DNA of 64,000 bases, from contig JAURZL010000018.1 in the NCBI GenBank assembly GCA_030653365.1, positions 186,001 to 250,000 on the forward strand. The letters are read 5' to 3'. Shown in pieces: positions 46,805 through 54,967 of this stretch. The first letter of the stretch is position 1. Each line of letters starts with the position of its first letter. The DNA is from Anaerolineaceae bacterium (GTDB taxonomy: Bacteria > Chloroflexota > Anaerolineae > Anaerolineales > Anaerolineaceae). A program made the position numbers and the translations under genes. The notes under the pieces are model-generated. The model was given only the letters and a program-made list of their open reading frames with translations, made no database searches and had not been told where the DNA came from.

Positions 46805-49534
46805 ATGCCTACATCAATTTTAGCGACTAAACTTTATATTCCCCCTGCTCGACCACAACTGGTCCCCCGCCTCCGCCTGATCGAGCGGCTGAACGAGGGA
46901 CTCTCTTTAGGACGCCAATTTACCATTACCTCTGCCCCCGCCGGCTTTGGCAAAACTACCTTGGTCAGCGAATGGGTCACGAGTTGTGGGCGACCAGTCG
47001 CGTGGCTGTCGTTGGATGAAGGGGATAACGATCCCACACAATTTTTGATATACCTCGTCGCTGCTTTGCAGACGATTGCGCCGAATATTGGAGAAGGGGT
47101 ATTGGGTGTGATGCAATCCCCTCAGCCACCGTCAATTGAATCGATTCTGACGACCCTGCTCAATGAAATCACAACCATCCCGGACAATTTCGTCCTTGTT
47201 CTTGACGACTACCACCTTACCGATTCCAAAGCGGTAGATAATGCCCTCACCTTTCTGCTCAAACATCTGCCTCCACAGATGCACCTGGTCATCACCACTC
47301 GCGAGGACCCACAACTGCCCTTGGCTCGATTACGTTCTCGCGACCAATTGACCGAATTGCGCGTTGCGGATTTGCGTTTCACTTCCTCCGAAGCCGCTGA
47401 ATTTATCAAACAAGTAATGGGTCTAAACCTTTCAACGGAAGACATAGCTGCACTGGAAGCTCGCACAGAAGGCTGGATTGCCGGTCTGCAACTCGCCGCA
47501 ATTTCGATGCAGGGACATCAAGACACCACCAGCTTTATTAAATCGTTTACCGGTACACATCATTTCGTGCTGGACTATCTGGTGGAAGAAGTCTTGCACC
47601 AGCAGCCTGAAAACATCCATAAGTTCCTTTTGCATACATCCATCCTTGACCGCCTCTGTGGACCCCTTTGTGATTCCGTATTGCTCGACCCCTCCACTTC
47701 CGGGCAGAATACCCTCGAGTATATCGAACAAGCCAACCTGTTCATCGTACCCCTAGACAACGAGCGGCGGTGGTACCGTTATCACCATCTCTTTGCCGAC
47801 TTACTGCGTCAGCGGCTGGGACAAAGCCATACACCCGAAGAGATAGCCCAATACCATCTCCGCGCCAGTGAGTGGTTTGAGCAAAATGGTGATATTGGGG
47901 AGGCTTTCCATCACGCCATCGCCGTTGTGGATTTTGAACGAGCTGCCAGATTGTTGGAGAGTAGTTGGCTAAGCATGGACGAAACCTTCCAGACTGGCAC
48001 CTGGCTCGGGTGGGTGAACCAGCTTCCATTAATTGTGAGGCAGGTTCGTCCTGTGCTGTTAACGCAAATGGGTTGGTCCTATATGAATGCGGGCAATGCT
48101 GAGGCGAGCGAGTCAAGTTTGAAGGATGCTGAAGCCTGTTTGAAGAATCCTATTGAAGATCTGATAATTGTTGAAGCAGAACAATTCCGTGCGCTGCCTG
48201 TGCGGATCGCGATAGCGCGCGCCTATAACGCGCAAGTGCTGAATCGGTTTGCCGACACGGTCAAATTCGCTGTTATGGCGCAAGACATGGCACTGCCTGA
48301 CGATGAATTTTTGAAGGCACAGGCTTCGGCGATTCTAAGCTGCACGTATTGGGCAAGCGGTGAGTTGGACAAGGTGTATGCGTTCATGAGCAGTTGGGTG
48401 GATGCGGTACAACAGGCGGATAATTTCGCTTTTGCGGTTGCAGCTTCGTTTGCCAAGGCGGATATTCTGATTGCACAAGGGCGGCTGCGCGATGCGATTC
48501 AGGTCTATCAGACAGCCTTTAAATTGGCGACAACGCATGGCGTAGAAACTATTACTGCACATCATCATTTGGGATTTGGAATGCTGAATCACGAGATAGG
48601 TGAAGAGGAACGCGCCGCACAGCATGTTCAAAAAAGTTTTGACCTTGGCAGACACAATACTATTGTCGATTGGGCGTATCGCAAGGCTCTGGCACAGGCG
48701 CTATTAAAAGAATCGGAAGGTGATTATGACACCGCGCTCGATCTGTTGGATGACGCACAGCGCTATTACGTCCGCACGCTTATTCCCAACCTGCGTCCCG
48801 TGGATGCGATGAAGTCGCGCATTTATCTCAAACAAGATCGTCTGGATAAAGCACAAGCATGGGCCGCCAAGAGCGGGCTGTCTTTGCTTGAAACGCCCGA
48901 TTATTTGCATGAATTCGAGCGGCTCACACTGGCTAAAATTGCGCTGGCTGAATATCAGCACGACCAAAACGAACAGCATATTCTTGATGTGTTGAAGTTG
49001 TTGGAAGGTCAATTAAAGTTGGCGCAGAAACAAAATCGTCTGCGCAGCCAAATTGAGATTCTTGTTCTACAAGCCTTTGCCTTGCAAGCAAAGGGAGAGT
49101 CTGCTCAAGCGATTTCTTCATTGGAGAAAGCCCTGTCTCTTGCTGAACCAGAAGGCTACCTGCGAATTTTTGTGAATGAAGGCGAATTCTTGCGATTGTT
49201 GATTTTGGGTGTACGATCTGCGATTGAAAAATCGCCATATTTTTTGTTTGGCTATGTGGAAAAACTTCTGGCTGAATTCCCTCAACCTACAGAGCTCCAA
49301 ATCCAAAAATCCAAATTCGAAAATCCAAAACCTGAACAGATCGATCACTTGAGCAATCGCGAACTTGAAGTGCTGCGCCTAATCGCGCAGGGACTTTCCA
49401 ACGACGAGATTACCCAAAAACTTTTCGTGGCTTTGAGCACGATCAAGGGGCATAACCTGCGCATCTTCGCCAAGCTGCAAACCAGAAGCCGCACTGAAGC
49501 GGTGGCAAGGGCCCGCGAACTGGGCTTGCTCTAA
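46805..49534 (+). CDS. MalT-type LuxR-family transcriptional regulator
   Basis: A 909-residue STAND regulator. Walker A A-P-A-G-F-G-K-T-T is near residue 45 and Walker B F-V-L-V-L-D-D-Y-H near 135. A helical TPR-like sensor region follows (about 390-810). The C-terminal LuxR HTH starts at L-S-N-R-E-L-E-V-L-R-L-I-A-Q-G-L-S and ends in A-R-E-L-G-L-L. Its coding sequence is visibly richer in G+C than the chromosomal genes on both sides, suggesting transfer. It lies upstream of a set of small genes with repeated leaders, which it probably controls. Confidence 0.9.
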   Translation: MPTSILATKLYIPPARPQLVPRLRLIERLNEGLSLGRQFTITSAPAGFGKTTLVSEWVTSCGRPVAWLSLDEGDNDPTQFLIYLVAALQTIAPNIGEGVLGVMQSPQPPSIESILTTLLNEITTIPDNFVLVLDDYHLTDSKAVDNALTFLLKHLPPQMHLVITTREDPQLPLARLRSRDQLTELRVADLRFTSSEAAEFIKQVMGLNLSTEDIAALEARTEGWIAGLQLAAISMQGHQDTTSFIKSFTGTHHFVLDYLVEEVLHQQPENIHKFLLHTSILDRLCGPLCDSVLLDPSTSGQNTLEYIEQANLFIVPLDNERRWYRYHHLFADLLRQRLGQSHTPEEIAQYHLRASEWFEQNGDIGEAFHHAIAVVDFERAARLLESSWLSMDETFQTGTWLGWVNQLPLIVRQVRPVLLTQMGWSYMNAGNAEASESSLKDAEACLKNPIEDLIIVEAEQFRALPVRIAIARAYNAQVLNRFADTVKFAVMAQDMALPDDEFLKAQASAILSCTYWASGELDKVYAFMSSWVDAVQQADNFAFAVAASFAKADILIAQGRLRDAIQVYQTAFKLATTHGVETITAHHHLGFGMLNHEIGEEERAAQHVQKSFDLGRHNTIVDWAYRKALAQALLKESEGDYDTALDLLDDAQRYYVRTLIPNLRPVDAMKSRIYLKQDRLDKAQAWAAKSGLSLLETPDYLHEFERLTLAKIALAEYQHDQNEQHILDVLKLLEGQLKLAQKQNRLRSQIEILVLQAFALQAKGESAQAISSLEKALSLAEPEGYLRIFVNEGEFLRLLILGVRSAIEKSPYFLFGYVEKLLAEFPQPTELQIQKSKFENPKPEQIDHLSNRELEVLRLIAQGLSNDEITQKLFVALSTIKGHNLRIFAKLQTRSRTEAVARARELGLL

Positions 49535-49540
49535 CCCCAA

Positions 49541-49574
49541 CAATACTCAAAACAATACTTTTGGTTCTAAACGA
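49541..49574 (+). repeat. Direct repeat E, copy 1
   Basis: CAATACTCAAAACAATACTT plus TTGGTTCTAAAC recurs at 49807-49838, so a duplication or insertion took place between the regulator and the first small gene. Confidence 0.6.
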
Positions 49575-49611
49575 AGGTACCAACCTGCCGTTATATTCGT
49601 GCACGTTAAAG

Positions 49612-49710
49612 ATGACTCAACTCTACGAAATTCGGATCGCAGGGCATATGGATACTCAGTGACAGGACGGGTTTGACGGCTTGTCGCATAAGATTTCATT
49701 AATCACCAAC
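49612..49710 (+). pseudogene. Decayed copy of the 83-residue protein gene at 51510
   Basis: M-T-Q-L-Y-E-I-R-I-A-G-H-M-D-T-Q-stop matches M-T-H-F-Y-E-I-R-I-E-G-H-L-D-T-H of the gene at 51510. The T-G-G of H-W-A-D became TGA, and similarity fades out about 30 bases later. It is flanked by the E direct repeats. Confidence 0.7.
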
Positions 49711-49872
49711 CACATTCAATAAGAAGAAAATAGCATTAATACAAAAGTCAACACATTCCTGGGGGAAGAATTTTTATTCCGTGGCGTATTGCTCCCCCCA
49801 AAAAAACAATACTCAAAACAATACTTTTGGTTCTAAACAACAGCCCTCCCTGCCAGTATATTTGTATCAAAT

Positions 49873-49900
49873 TCTAAATAAAAAAAGGAGTAATACAAAA
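49873..49900 (+). promoter_or_regulatory. Repeated 5' leader, copy 1
   Basis: The block ATTCTAAATAAAA plus AAAGGAGTAATACAAAA directly before the ATG is nearly identical to 50421-50444 and 51729-51757. The same start-site module thus precedes three unrelated genes. Confidence 0.65.
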
Positions 49901-50359
49901 ATGGATACAAACAACAAAGGAGCAATAAAAATGAATACAAACAACATGACCACTGAAATGGAAGACATCAAAGTCAGTTTGAAACTGAAGCTTGCAGCAT
50001 TGTGGACGAGTTTTATGTTTCTCTACATCTATGTAGATCATTTCCACTTATATATGCCGGGCAAAATAGAAGATATTCTGGCAGGAAAAGTATTTACATT
50101 TGACATTTCATATGTCTTTCTAATGGTAGCAATGTTTTTTGTAGCAATTCCAGTTCTTATGATTTTCCTTTCCATCGCCCTGCCGGCTAAAGTAAATCGT
50201 TGGACAAACATAATCGTGGCTGCGGTTTATATTCCTTATATGTTGTTCAATTTGGCAGGAGAGGCTTGGGTGCACATGTATTTTGCTGCAGCTGTGGAAG
50301 TCGTTCTTCTTTTACTAATTATTCGTTACGCATGGAAGTGGCCTAAACAGGAAAGGTAG
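49901..50359 (+). CDS. Small membrane protein, DUF6326-like
   Basis: A 152-residue protein with four membrane helices (from about residue 32). The pattern L-A-A-L-W-T-S-F-M-F-L-Y-I-Y-V-D-H-F-H-L-Y-M-P-G near residue 30 fits DUF6326-type proteins. Two starts are possible: the ATG at 49901 and one at 49931, each with its own AAAGGAG and followed by (A/G)ATACAAACAAC, so the leader itself is tandemly duplicated. Function unknown. Probably controlled by the LuxR regulator upstream. Confidence 0.7.
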   Translation: MDTNNKGAIKMNTNNMTTEMEDIKVSLKLKLAALWTSFMFLYIYVDHFHLYMPGKIEDILAGKVFTFDISYVFLMVAMFFVAIPVLMIFLSIALPAKVNRWTNIIVAAVYIPYMLFNLAGEAWVHMYFAAAVEVVLLLLIIRYAWKWPKQER

Positions 50360-50420
50360 CCCTAACAACAAAATCTAATAAATCATGAGAAATTGAAATG
50401 ACAAACCATACCGCTTCAAA

Positions 50421-50444
50421 ATAAAAAAAAGGAGTAATACAAAA
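50421..50444 (+). promoter_or_regulatory. Repeated 5' leader, copy 2
   Basis: ATAAAAAAAAGGAGTAATAC followed by AAAA and the ATG at 50445; same module as at 49873 and 51729. Confidence 0.65.
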
Positions 50445-51176
50445 ATGAATACAAAAAATCTATCAAAAGACACAAGTGTCAAAATGAGCGAAGCAGCAAC
50501 ACCAGCGATGGCTGTGGGGAGCCGGGTGTCCACAACGCGAATCGTCGGCGTCGTCGCGCTCGCCTACGCCGCGTCAATAATTGTTCAGAACGCGGTGTTT
50601 GCGGTCACTGGAGCGCCCGGCTACAGCGATCCTATTGGTGTGGTCCTCACCTATCACGCCGAGAACCAGGGCGCTTTGGCCGTCACTTCGGGTCTGGAGG
50701 CCGTGAACATGTTGCTGCTCCTGTTATTCGTCACGGCGCTGCACGGGCTCGTGCAGCGCCGTGACGGCGCAGGGGCGGACTGGTCGCAGCTCGCGGTAGC
50801 AGCCGGAGCGACGCTCTCAGCGTTATTCGCCCTCACCATTGCCACGCACATCGCGGTCGTGCTCGCCGCGAATGGCCTGTCCGAGCCAACCCCCGCCTTC
50901 GAGCTGATGTGGCAGCTCCATGCCGCAGCCTTCGCGCTCGCGCTACCCGCGCTCGGGGCGACCTTCATCGGCACGGCTTTGGCCACTCACACCAGCGGTT
51001 TGACTCGGCCGTGGCAGCGGCTGTTAGGCGTGGCGGGCGGCAGCTTGCCCATCTTGGCTGGAGTCGGAAATCTCGCCATCGCGGATGGGTCGCCACTGGT
51101 GTTCGTCGGGGTTCTGGGCCTATTTATGTGGCCCATCTGGCTCGTTGTCACTGGCCTCCGTCTCATTCGTGGATAG
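50445..51176 (+). CDS. GC-rich six-helix membrane protein of foreign origin
   Basis: A 243-residue protein with about six membrane helices, no family recognised. After the first ~12 codons (AT-rich, M-N-T-K-N-L-S-K-D-T-S) base composition jumps: a 60-base sample at 50821-50880 is 63% G+C, against 30% in a sample at 53941-54000. The AT-rich start with the shared leader therefore looks fused onto a gene from a high-GC donor, for example an actinobacterium. The frame is intact, so it is likely expressed. Confidence 0.7.
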   Translation: MNTKNLSKDTSVKMSEAATPAMAVGSRVSTTRIVGVVALAYAASIIVQNAVFAVTGAPGYSDPIGVVLTYHAENQGALAVTSGLEAVNMLLLLLFVTALHGLVQRRDGAGADWSQLAVAAGATLSALFALTIATHIAVVLAANGLSEPTPAFELMWQLHAAAFALALPALGATFIGTALATHTSGLTRPWQRLLGVAGGSLPILAGVGNLAIADGSPLVFVGVLGLFMWPIWLVVTGLRLIRG

Positions 51177-51236
51177 TGCTGACATCGCCCTAAAATTCGT
51201 TGCTTTAGAACATAACAACAAGACCTAACAAGAATA

Positions 51237-51265
51237 TTGGAGAGGTTGACTCTCAACCTCTCCAA
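51237..51265. terminator. Hairpin after the GC-rich gene
   Basis: TTGGAGAGGTTGA (51237-51249) and TCAACCTCTCCAA (51253-51265) form a perfect 13-bp stem with a 3-base loop. No U-tract follows, so it may stabilise RNA rather than terminate. The gap 51177-51411 holds nothing else I can support. Confidence 0.5.
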
Positions 51266-51411
51266 AATTGAAAAGTAAAAAAACAATGATAGAGAAAGTA
51301 GTGAAAAATGAAAAGAGTAACACAATTTGGGGAAACCGTGGAAGGTTATAACATCCCTATTGTTTTTCACACAAATTAATTTAATTGCAAAAAAACAGGA
51401 GAAAGTAAATT

Positions 51412-51513
51412 ATGAACAGCGACAGTCTACAAACTACAAACTACGTTAAACAATATATTGAAGTCAGGAACACAGTCTATCTCTGCCAGTATATTTGGGT
51501 GCATTTACGATGA
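51412..51513 (+). CDS. Short ORF, perhaps the truncated start of an alpha/beta hydrolase gene
   Basis: A 33-codon frame (M-N-S-D-S-L-Q-T-T-N-Y-V-K-Q-Y-I-E-V-R-N) has AGGAGA 9 bases before its ATG, and its TGA overlaps the next ATG (ATGA, 51510-51513). The start resembles N-termini of alpha/beta hydrolases (K-Y-I-E-V-x-x-x-x-Y), so it could be what is left after a deletion joined it to the next gene. It may also simply serve to couple translation. Confidence 0.4.
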   Translation: MNSDSLQTTNYVKQYIEVRNTVYLCQYIWVHLR

Positions 51514-51761
51514 CTCACTTCTACGAAATTCGGATCGAAGGGCATCTGGATACCCATTGGGCAGACTGGTTCGACGGCATGTCCATCACGCTGGAAGAGG
51601 ATGGAGCCACGCTTCTTTCTGGACCTGTGCCTGATCAGCCCGCCCTATATGGGTTGCTGCGAAAGGTACGTGACCTCGGTCTTCCACTCGTTTCGGTGAA
51701 CCAGATAACAGTCAATTTGAGTCAACAAATTCTAAATAAAAGAGGAGTAATACAAATATGA
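51510..51761 (+). CDS. Small cytoplasmic protein of unknown function
   Basis: An 83-residue protein (Y-E-I-R-I-E-G-H-L-D-T-H-W-A-D-W-F-D-G-M). The regular beta-alpha pattern and L-L-S-G-P-V-P-D-Q-P-A-L-Y-G-L-L-x-K-V-R-D-L-G-L-P-L-V-S-V-N match small proteins often found near LuxR-regulated genes. The last ~17 residues are translated from the repeated leader of the next gene, so the native C-terminus is lost. It overlaps the oxidoreductase gene by 4 bases (ATGA). A decayed copy lies at 49612. Confidence 0.7.
   Translation: MTHFYEIRIEGHLDTHWADWFDGMSITLEEDGATLLSGPVPDQPALYGLLRKVRDLGLPLVSVNQITVNLSQQILNKRGVIQI
51729..51757 (+). promoter_or_regulatory. Repeated 5' leader, copy 3
   Basis: ATTCTAAATAAAAGAGGAGT and AATACAAAT before the ATG at 51758; here the module lies inside the 3' end of the preceding reading frame. 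Confidence 0.6.
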
Positions 51762-52762
51762 ATATAAATACCACCAAAAAGCTCGAGATGAAAGCCATTG
51801 TTTTCAACCAATACGGCACACCCGATGTTCTCAAACTGGCAAATGTCCCCGTTCCGACACCAAAAGATGACCAGGTGCTGGTCAAGGTCTTTGCCGCCTC
51901 CGCCAATTCCGCTGATTACCGCCTGCTGAGCGGACTGATTCCGCGACTGATAGGATTTGGGCTTTTCAGACCGAAGGACAAGATCATGGGTGCGGATATT
52001 GCCGGGCGGGTGGAGGCGGTTGGTGAACGCGTTACACGCTTCAAGCCCGGCGATGAAGTCTTCGGTGATATCTCCGGCACGGGCTTTGGCGGATTTGCCG
52101 AATATGTTTGCACACGTGAATCTGTTCTGGTGGAAAAGTCTGCCAACCTGAACTTTGAGCAAGCGGCAGCGGTGCCGATGGCGTCGGTCACAGCGTTGCA
52201 GGGACTGCACAGAGGGGGCGTCCAGCCTGGAAACCGAGTGGCAATTGTCGGTGCGTCTGGAGGCGTGGGGACGTTTATGGTGCAGATTGCCAAATCCTTT
52301 GGTGCGGAAGTCACAGCAATATCCAGCACGAAAAAAATGGAAGGGCTTCGTGCTTTGGGCGCAGACCATGTCATTGACTACACCCGCAAAGATTTCACCC
52401 GCAGCAGTCAGCGTTACGATTTGATTCTAGCGGTGAACGGCTATCGCCCGCTCGCGGACTATCGCCGCGCACTCAAACCGCAGGGGACGTATGTTATGGT
52501 TGGCGGAGAAGGCAGGCAAATTTTCGAGTCGCTGATGATGGGTCCGCTTGTCTCCCGGCGCGGCGGTCAGACGATGACAAGTCTGACGGCAACCCCCAAT
52601 GCAGATGACCTGTCTTTTGTACAAGACTTAATCGAGGCGGGTAAAGTCTCTCCGGTTATTGACCGCACCTATTCGCTTGAAAACACAGCGGAGGCGGTTC
52701 GCCATGTGGGTGCAGGTCATGCTGCGGGAAAGGTTATTATTCAAATTCAGGAGAACCCATGA
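51758..52762 (+). CDS. NAD(P)-dependent quinone oxidoreductase-like alcohol dehydrogenase (MDR family)
   Basis: A 334-residue medium-chain dehydrogenase/reductase of the zeta-crystallin type, without the structural zinc Cys cluster. M-G-A-D-I-A-G-R-V-E-A-V-G (about 75-87) is the catalytic-domain signature, and V-G-A-S-G-G-V-G-T-F binds NADPH near residue 168. The native start is probably M-K-A-I-V-F at residue 11, with ten residues added by the repeated leader. G+C is high compared with the surrounding intergenic DNA. Likely reduces quinones or enones. Confidence 0.85.
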   Translation: MNINTTKKLEMKAIVFNQYGTPDVLKLANVPVPTPKDDQVLVKVFAASANSADYRLLSGLIPRLIGFGLFRPKDKIMGADIAGRVEAVGERVTRFKPGDEVFGDISGTGFGGFAEYVCTRESVLVEKSANLNFEQAAAVPMASVTALQGLHRGGVQPGNRVAIVGASGGVGTFMVQIAKSFGAEVTAISSTKKMEGLRALGADHVIDYTRKDFTRSSQRYDLILAVNGYRPLADYRRALKPQGTYVMVGGEGRQIFESLMMGPLVSRRGGQTMTSLTATPNADDLSFVQDLIEAGKVSPVIDRTYSLENTAEAVRHVGAGHAAGKVIIQIQENP

Positions 52763-52932
52763 CCCTGCACGTGTACGCCCCGCCCGGTGAATATAGTTTC
52801 TAATCCAATTATGGCGCGACTCTTACCGCGTATATTGTCGAGCGTGTATCGGGTTTGCCTTATGATGACTATGTTGAACAAAACATCCTGACCCCATTGA
52901 ATATGGCACATAGTTCCTCCCGCCAGGATTAA
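52759..52932 (+). pseudogene. Fragment of a beta-lactamase-like serine hydrolase gene
   Basis: Read through one TAA (52801-52803), the frame gives P-P-G-E-Y-S-F-stop-S-N-Y-G-A-T-L-T-A-Y-I-V-E-R-V-S-G. This is the central part of a serine beta-lactamase/CubicO-type hydrolase, with the Y-S-N catalytic motif whose Tyr codon has become the stop. N- and C-terminal parts, including S-x-x-K, are absent. Confidence 0.75.
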
Positions 52933-52959
52933 AAAGACTCTCGAAAAGGGAGTCTTTTT
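52931..52959 (+). terminator. Intrinsic terminator
   Basis: AAAAAGACTC (52931-52940) pairs with GAGTCTTTTT (52950-52959). It overlaps the stop of the serine hydrolase remnant and ends the LuxR-linked module. Confidence 0.8.
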
Positions 52960-53160
52960 GATTCGAGATCGGAGGTCCAGGTCAAAAAAACCCAAATCTC
53001 GAGAAACCTGGTGTTATACCGGCAAAAGCCATGACTTGGAAGGAAGAAAGACCAGATTTCGTGTTTGCGTAAGAAAGACAGGAACCTTGAACTTCCCCCG
53101 AAAAAAAGGACAAATAACGGCTTCAGCATGTATCAACACCTCCCTTCGCTCAGGGCTTCT

Positions 53161-53440
53161 CATGCTTCAGGTCGTTTTCGCGCTCTTCAAGAATGAAACC
53201 AATTTGTATCGTGTCAATCTTTCGGTGGTCGTCTGTGGACTACCTTTCCCCTGTTCCACGTTCCAGTTTTTTCGGAAACAAATACTTTTTTTGTTCTTTC
53301 CTGCTTGTCTCTCGGGGGAAAGGTTGTCCACACCGAGAATTCTTGGAGAAAAAGACTTGTGGTTTAACCGCAGTCTATTTTTTCCCTTCCCAGCTTGGGC
53401 TTTGGACAGCCGTCCCAGTGCATGGACGGCTGTCCAAAGC
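53161..53440. repeat. Repeat C, copy C2, with very strong hairpin
   Basis: Matches C1 (46041-46216) but carries about 100 extra bases in the middle. Its end is a perfect 15-bp stem, TTTGGACAGCCGTCC (53401-53415) with GGACGGCTGTCCAAA (53424-53438). The 1-kb stretch 52960-53562 holds only this repeat. Confidence 0.65.
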
Positions 53441-53562
53441 TTAAACTCGATCGCCGATGGACCGTAAACAAATCAACATCCGTTCCACCTAACCATTCCC
53501 CACCCGCTTCTCCCAGATCTACACCAATCCAACCAGGTTAGATTTTCCCTAGGAGATCTTGC

Positions 53563-53769
53563 ATGAAGGTCATTCTCACTCACGAACTACGCCGGCAGCT
53601 CGCGTCCGCCGAAGGTGTCGAGCCTTTAGGCGAAGACTGTTTTCCGAAGGACCCCCGCCGCGTGGCATACCCCCCTTTCAATGCGCGTTACGGGCGTGCC
53701 TATAAATTCTTTGTATTAGTCGTTGAATTCTTTATAATTGTTAATGCTAAACTTAATTCAGAAAAATAA
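53563..53769 (+). CDS. Small protein gene of repeat family A (most complete copy)
   Basis: A 68-codon frame behind AGGAGAT (9 bases before the ATG) and 20 bases after a GTTAGAT boundary (53537-53543). The first ~45 residues (L-R-R-Q-L-A-S-A-E-G-V-E-P-L-G-E-D-C-F-P-K) are conserved in debris copies across the region, while the hydrophobic remainder (A-Y-K-F-F-V-L-V-V-E-F-F) is AT-rich and unique, so this copy may be truncated or fused. Family not recognised. As the only copy with start signals it probably shows how the ancestral cassette gene began. Confidence 0.5.
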   Translation: MKVILTHELRRQLASAEGVEPLGEDCFPKDPRRVAYPPFNARYGRAYKFFVLVVEFFIIVNAKLNSEK

Positions 53770-53932
53770 GCGATTAGGGTGTAAATCAATTTTCAGCAGA
53801 ATCGAATCATCTTTTGTAAAATAGAGTAATCCAATTTAATTGTGAATAATAAATATGCTCTGATTGCTATTTCACTTATTTCCTTTTGGACTTAAGAATA
53901 AAAAATCAATCACTGATTGAGGAGAAAAAATA

Positions 53933-54511
53933 ATGAATATATTTAAAAAATTTTACGCGTGGTTCTCAAAACAAAAAATCGCTGGAAAAGTGGTTATCAT
54001 GGTAGTTCTTTTGATAAGTTTATGTTGTCTGATTAGTGTTCCAATTGCATTATTATCTCCTTCTTCTCCATCTGCGCCTAGTCCGTCTGCTATTCCAGCA
54101 ACAGACCAGCCTCAACCAGTTCAAGTTAATTCTCCAGTACCAACAGTCACAGAGATTGAGGAATCTCGTTGTATTCCTGCAAGCAACAAACAGATAGAAG
54201 CAATTCGCTTGGGTATTAAAGGTATTTCAGAACAAAACGATATAAAAACGGCATGGTCTGTCAAATCGAGTGATTATGAAAATGCTTGGTTCGTTGCAGC
54301 AAAGATATATGGTCCAGGAATGGAGGATGGAACTGGACCTGGATTATGGACAGTTTCTGGTGATCCTGAAAATCCTAGTTCTGGTGCTTTCTCGGTAGAT
54401 GGTTTTGCTAAAGAATTTTCCGATAGAGGCACAGGGGAAACAATAGGCTTGAGTTTCAGTATGTATGATGATGGAGCACAGGAAGCCCTGCTCTGTGCAG
54501 GTAACGATTAA
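53933..54511 (+). CDS. Secreted or membrane-anchored protein of unknown function (cassette gene)
   Basis: A 192-residue protein. Residues 17-45 form a signal anchor, followed by a Ser/Pro/Ala-rich linker (about 45-80) and a compact C-terminal domain with two Cys (C-I-P-A-S-N and L-L-C-A-G-N-D) that could form a disulfide. I do not recognise the family. GAGGAGA precedes the ATG. The codon use is AT-rich. It is followed by a degenerate attC-like site (54587-54715). Confidence 0.65.
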   Translation: MNIFKKFYAWFSKQKIAGKVVIMVVLLISLCCLISVPIALLSPSSPSAPSPSAIPATDQPQPVQVNSPVPTVTEIEESRCIPASNKQIEAIRLGIKGISEQNDIKTAWSVKSSDYENAWFVAAKIYGPGMEDGTGPGLWTVSGDPENPSSGAFSVDGFAKEFSDRGTGETIGLSFSMYDDGAQEALLCAGND

Positions 54512-54586
54512 GTTTTGTAAAAAAAGTCATTCGTTCAAATTGACATTTGTATCTTTTTTAACTTGTTAGTCTTCAAGTTCAATAAC

Positions 54587-54715
54587 AGCTAATAAAGCAT
54601 ACACTTTATGTAAGGGATTCTACTTCGTTTTCAACCAGTACCCAATGACTAAGCCTTTTCCTAAAAGACGGCTTCTCAGTCCCCACCCCGGTGTAAGTTA
54701 CACAAACCGTTAGAC
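54587..54715 (+). repeat. Degenerate attC-like site
   Basis: AGCTAATAAAGC (R''-like, AGCTAAT at 54587-54593) and ACAAACCGTTAGAC (R' GTTAGAC at 54709-54715) bound a 129-bp segment that aligns with the better sites, including AAAGC and GGGATTCTAC. R'' ends in T instead of C. Confidence 0.5.
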
Positions 54716-54805
54716 TCAATTTACTTCCCTAACTGCGCCGGCAGACTCGCGTCCGCCGAAAATGTCTAGCATTTAAGCTAAGACTGATTTTCGAAGAATA
54801 TCTCA
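54709..54805. repeat. Cassette-debris repeat A, copy A4
   Basis: Starts at the GTTAGAC boundary and carries GCGCCGGCAGACTCGCGTCC, then diverges. The tail GGTTCCTGACCT (54810-54821) matches the region behind A2. The rest of 54806-54967 holds no gene. Confidence 0.55.
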
Positions 54806-54967
54806 GTTCGGTTCCTGACCTAATCCCCAGCGATCTATTCAATTCATATAGGAAAAATCGCCTTTAAGCAAATTATACAAAATTGTTGCAGATTATCAAA
54901 TTTCCTTCCATAATTGGATCGTGCTCCATTAAAGTAATGAGTTTTATTCAAGAAAGGAGTAGATCTT

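Noticed and set aside
46834..49348. Many long antisense frames opposite the LuxR regulator
   Set aside because: Typical shadows of a GC-richer coding sequence. None shows a domain.
51223..51229. ACCTAAC near the 13-bp hairpin as the R'' of a giant LuxR-module cassette starting at GTTAGGT near 46648
   Set aside because: No matching R' at attC distance and only core-length similarity. A 4.6-kb cassette would be exceptional, so chance is more likely.
53161..53460. Repeat C as a protein gene (open frames 53193-53444 and 52958-53467)
   Set aside because: The frames are not shared with the other copy and end in the hairpin; no domain is seen.
53487..53543. Short attC-like palindrome (ACCTAAC ... 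GTTAGAT)
   Set aside because: Only the outer six bases pair well (CTAACC/GGTTAG). The inner arms do not match, so I did not call it a site, although the GTTAGAT end may be a true cassette boundary.
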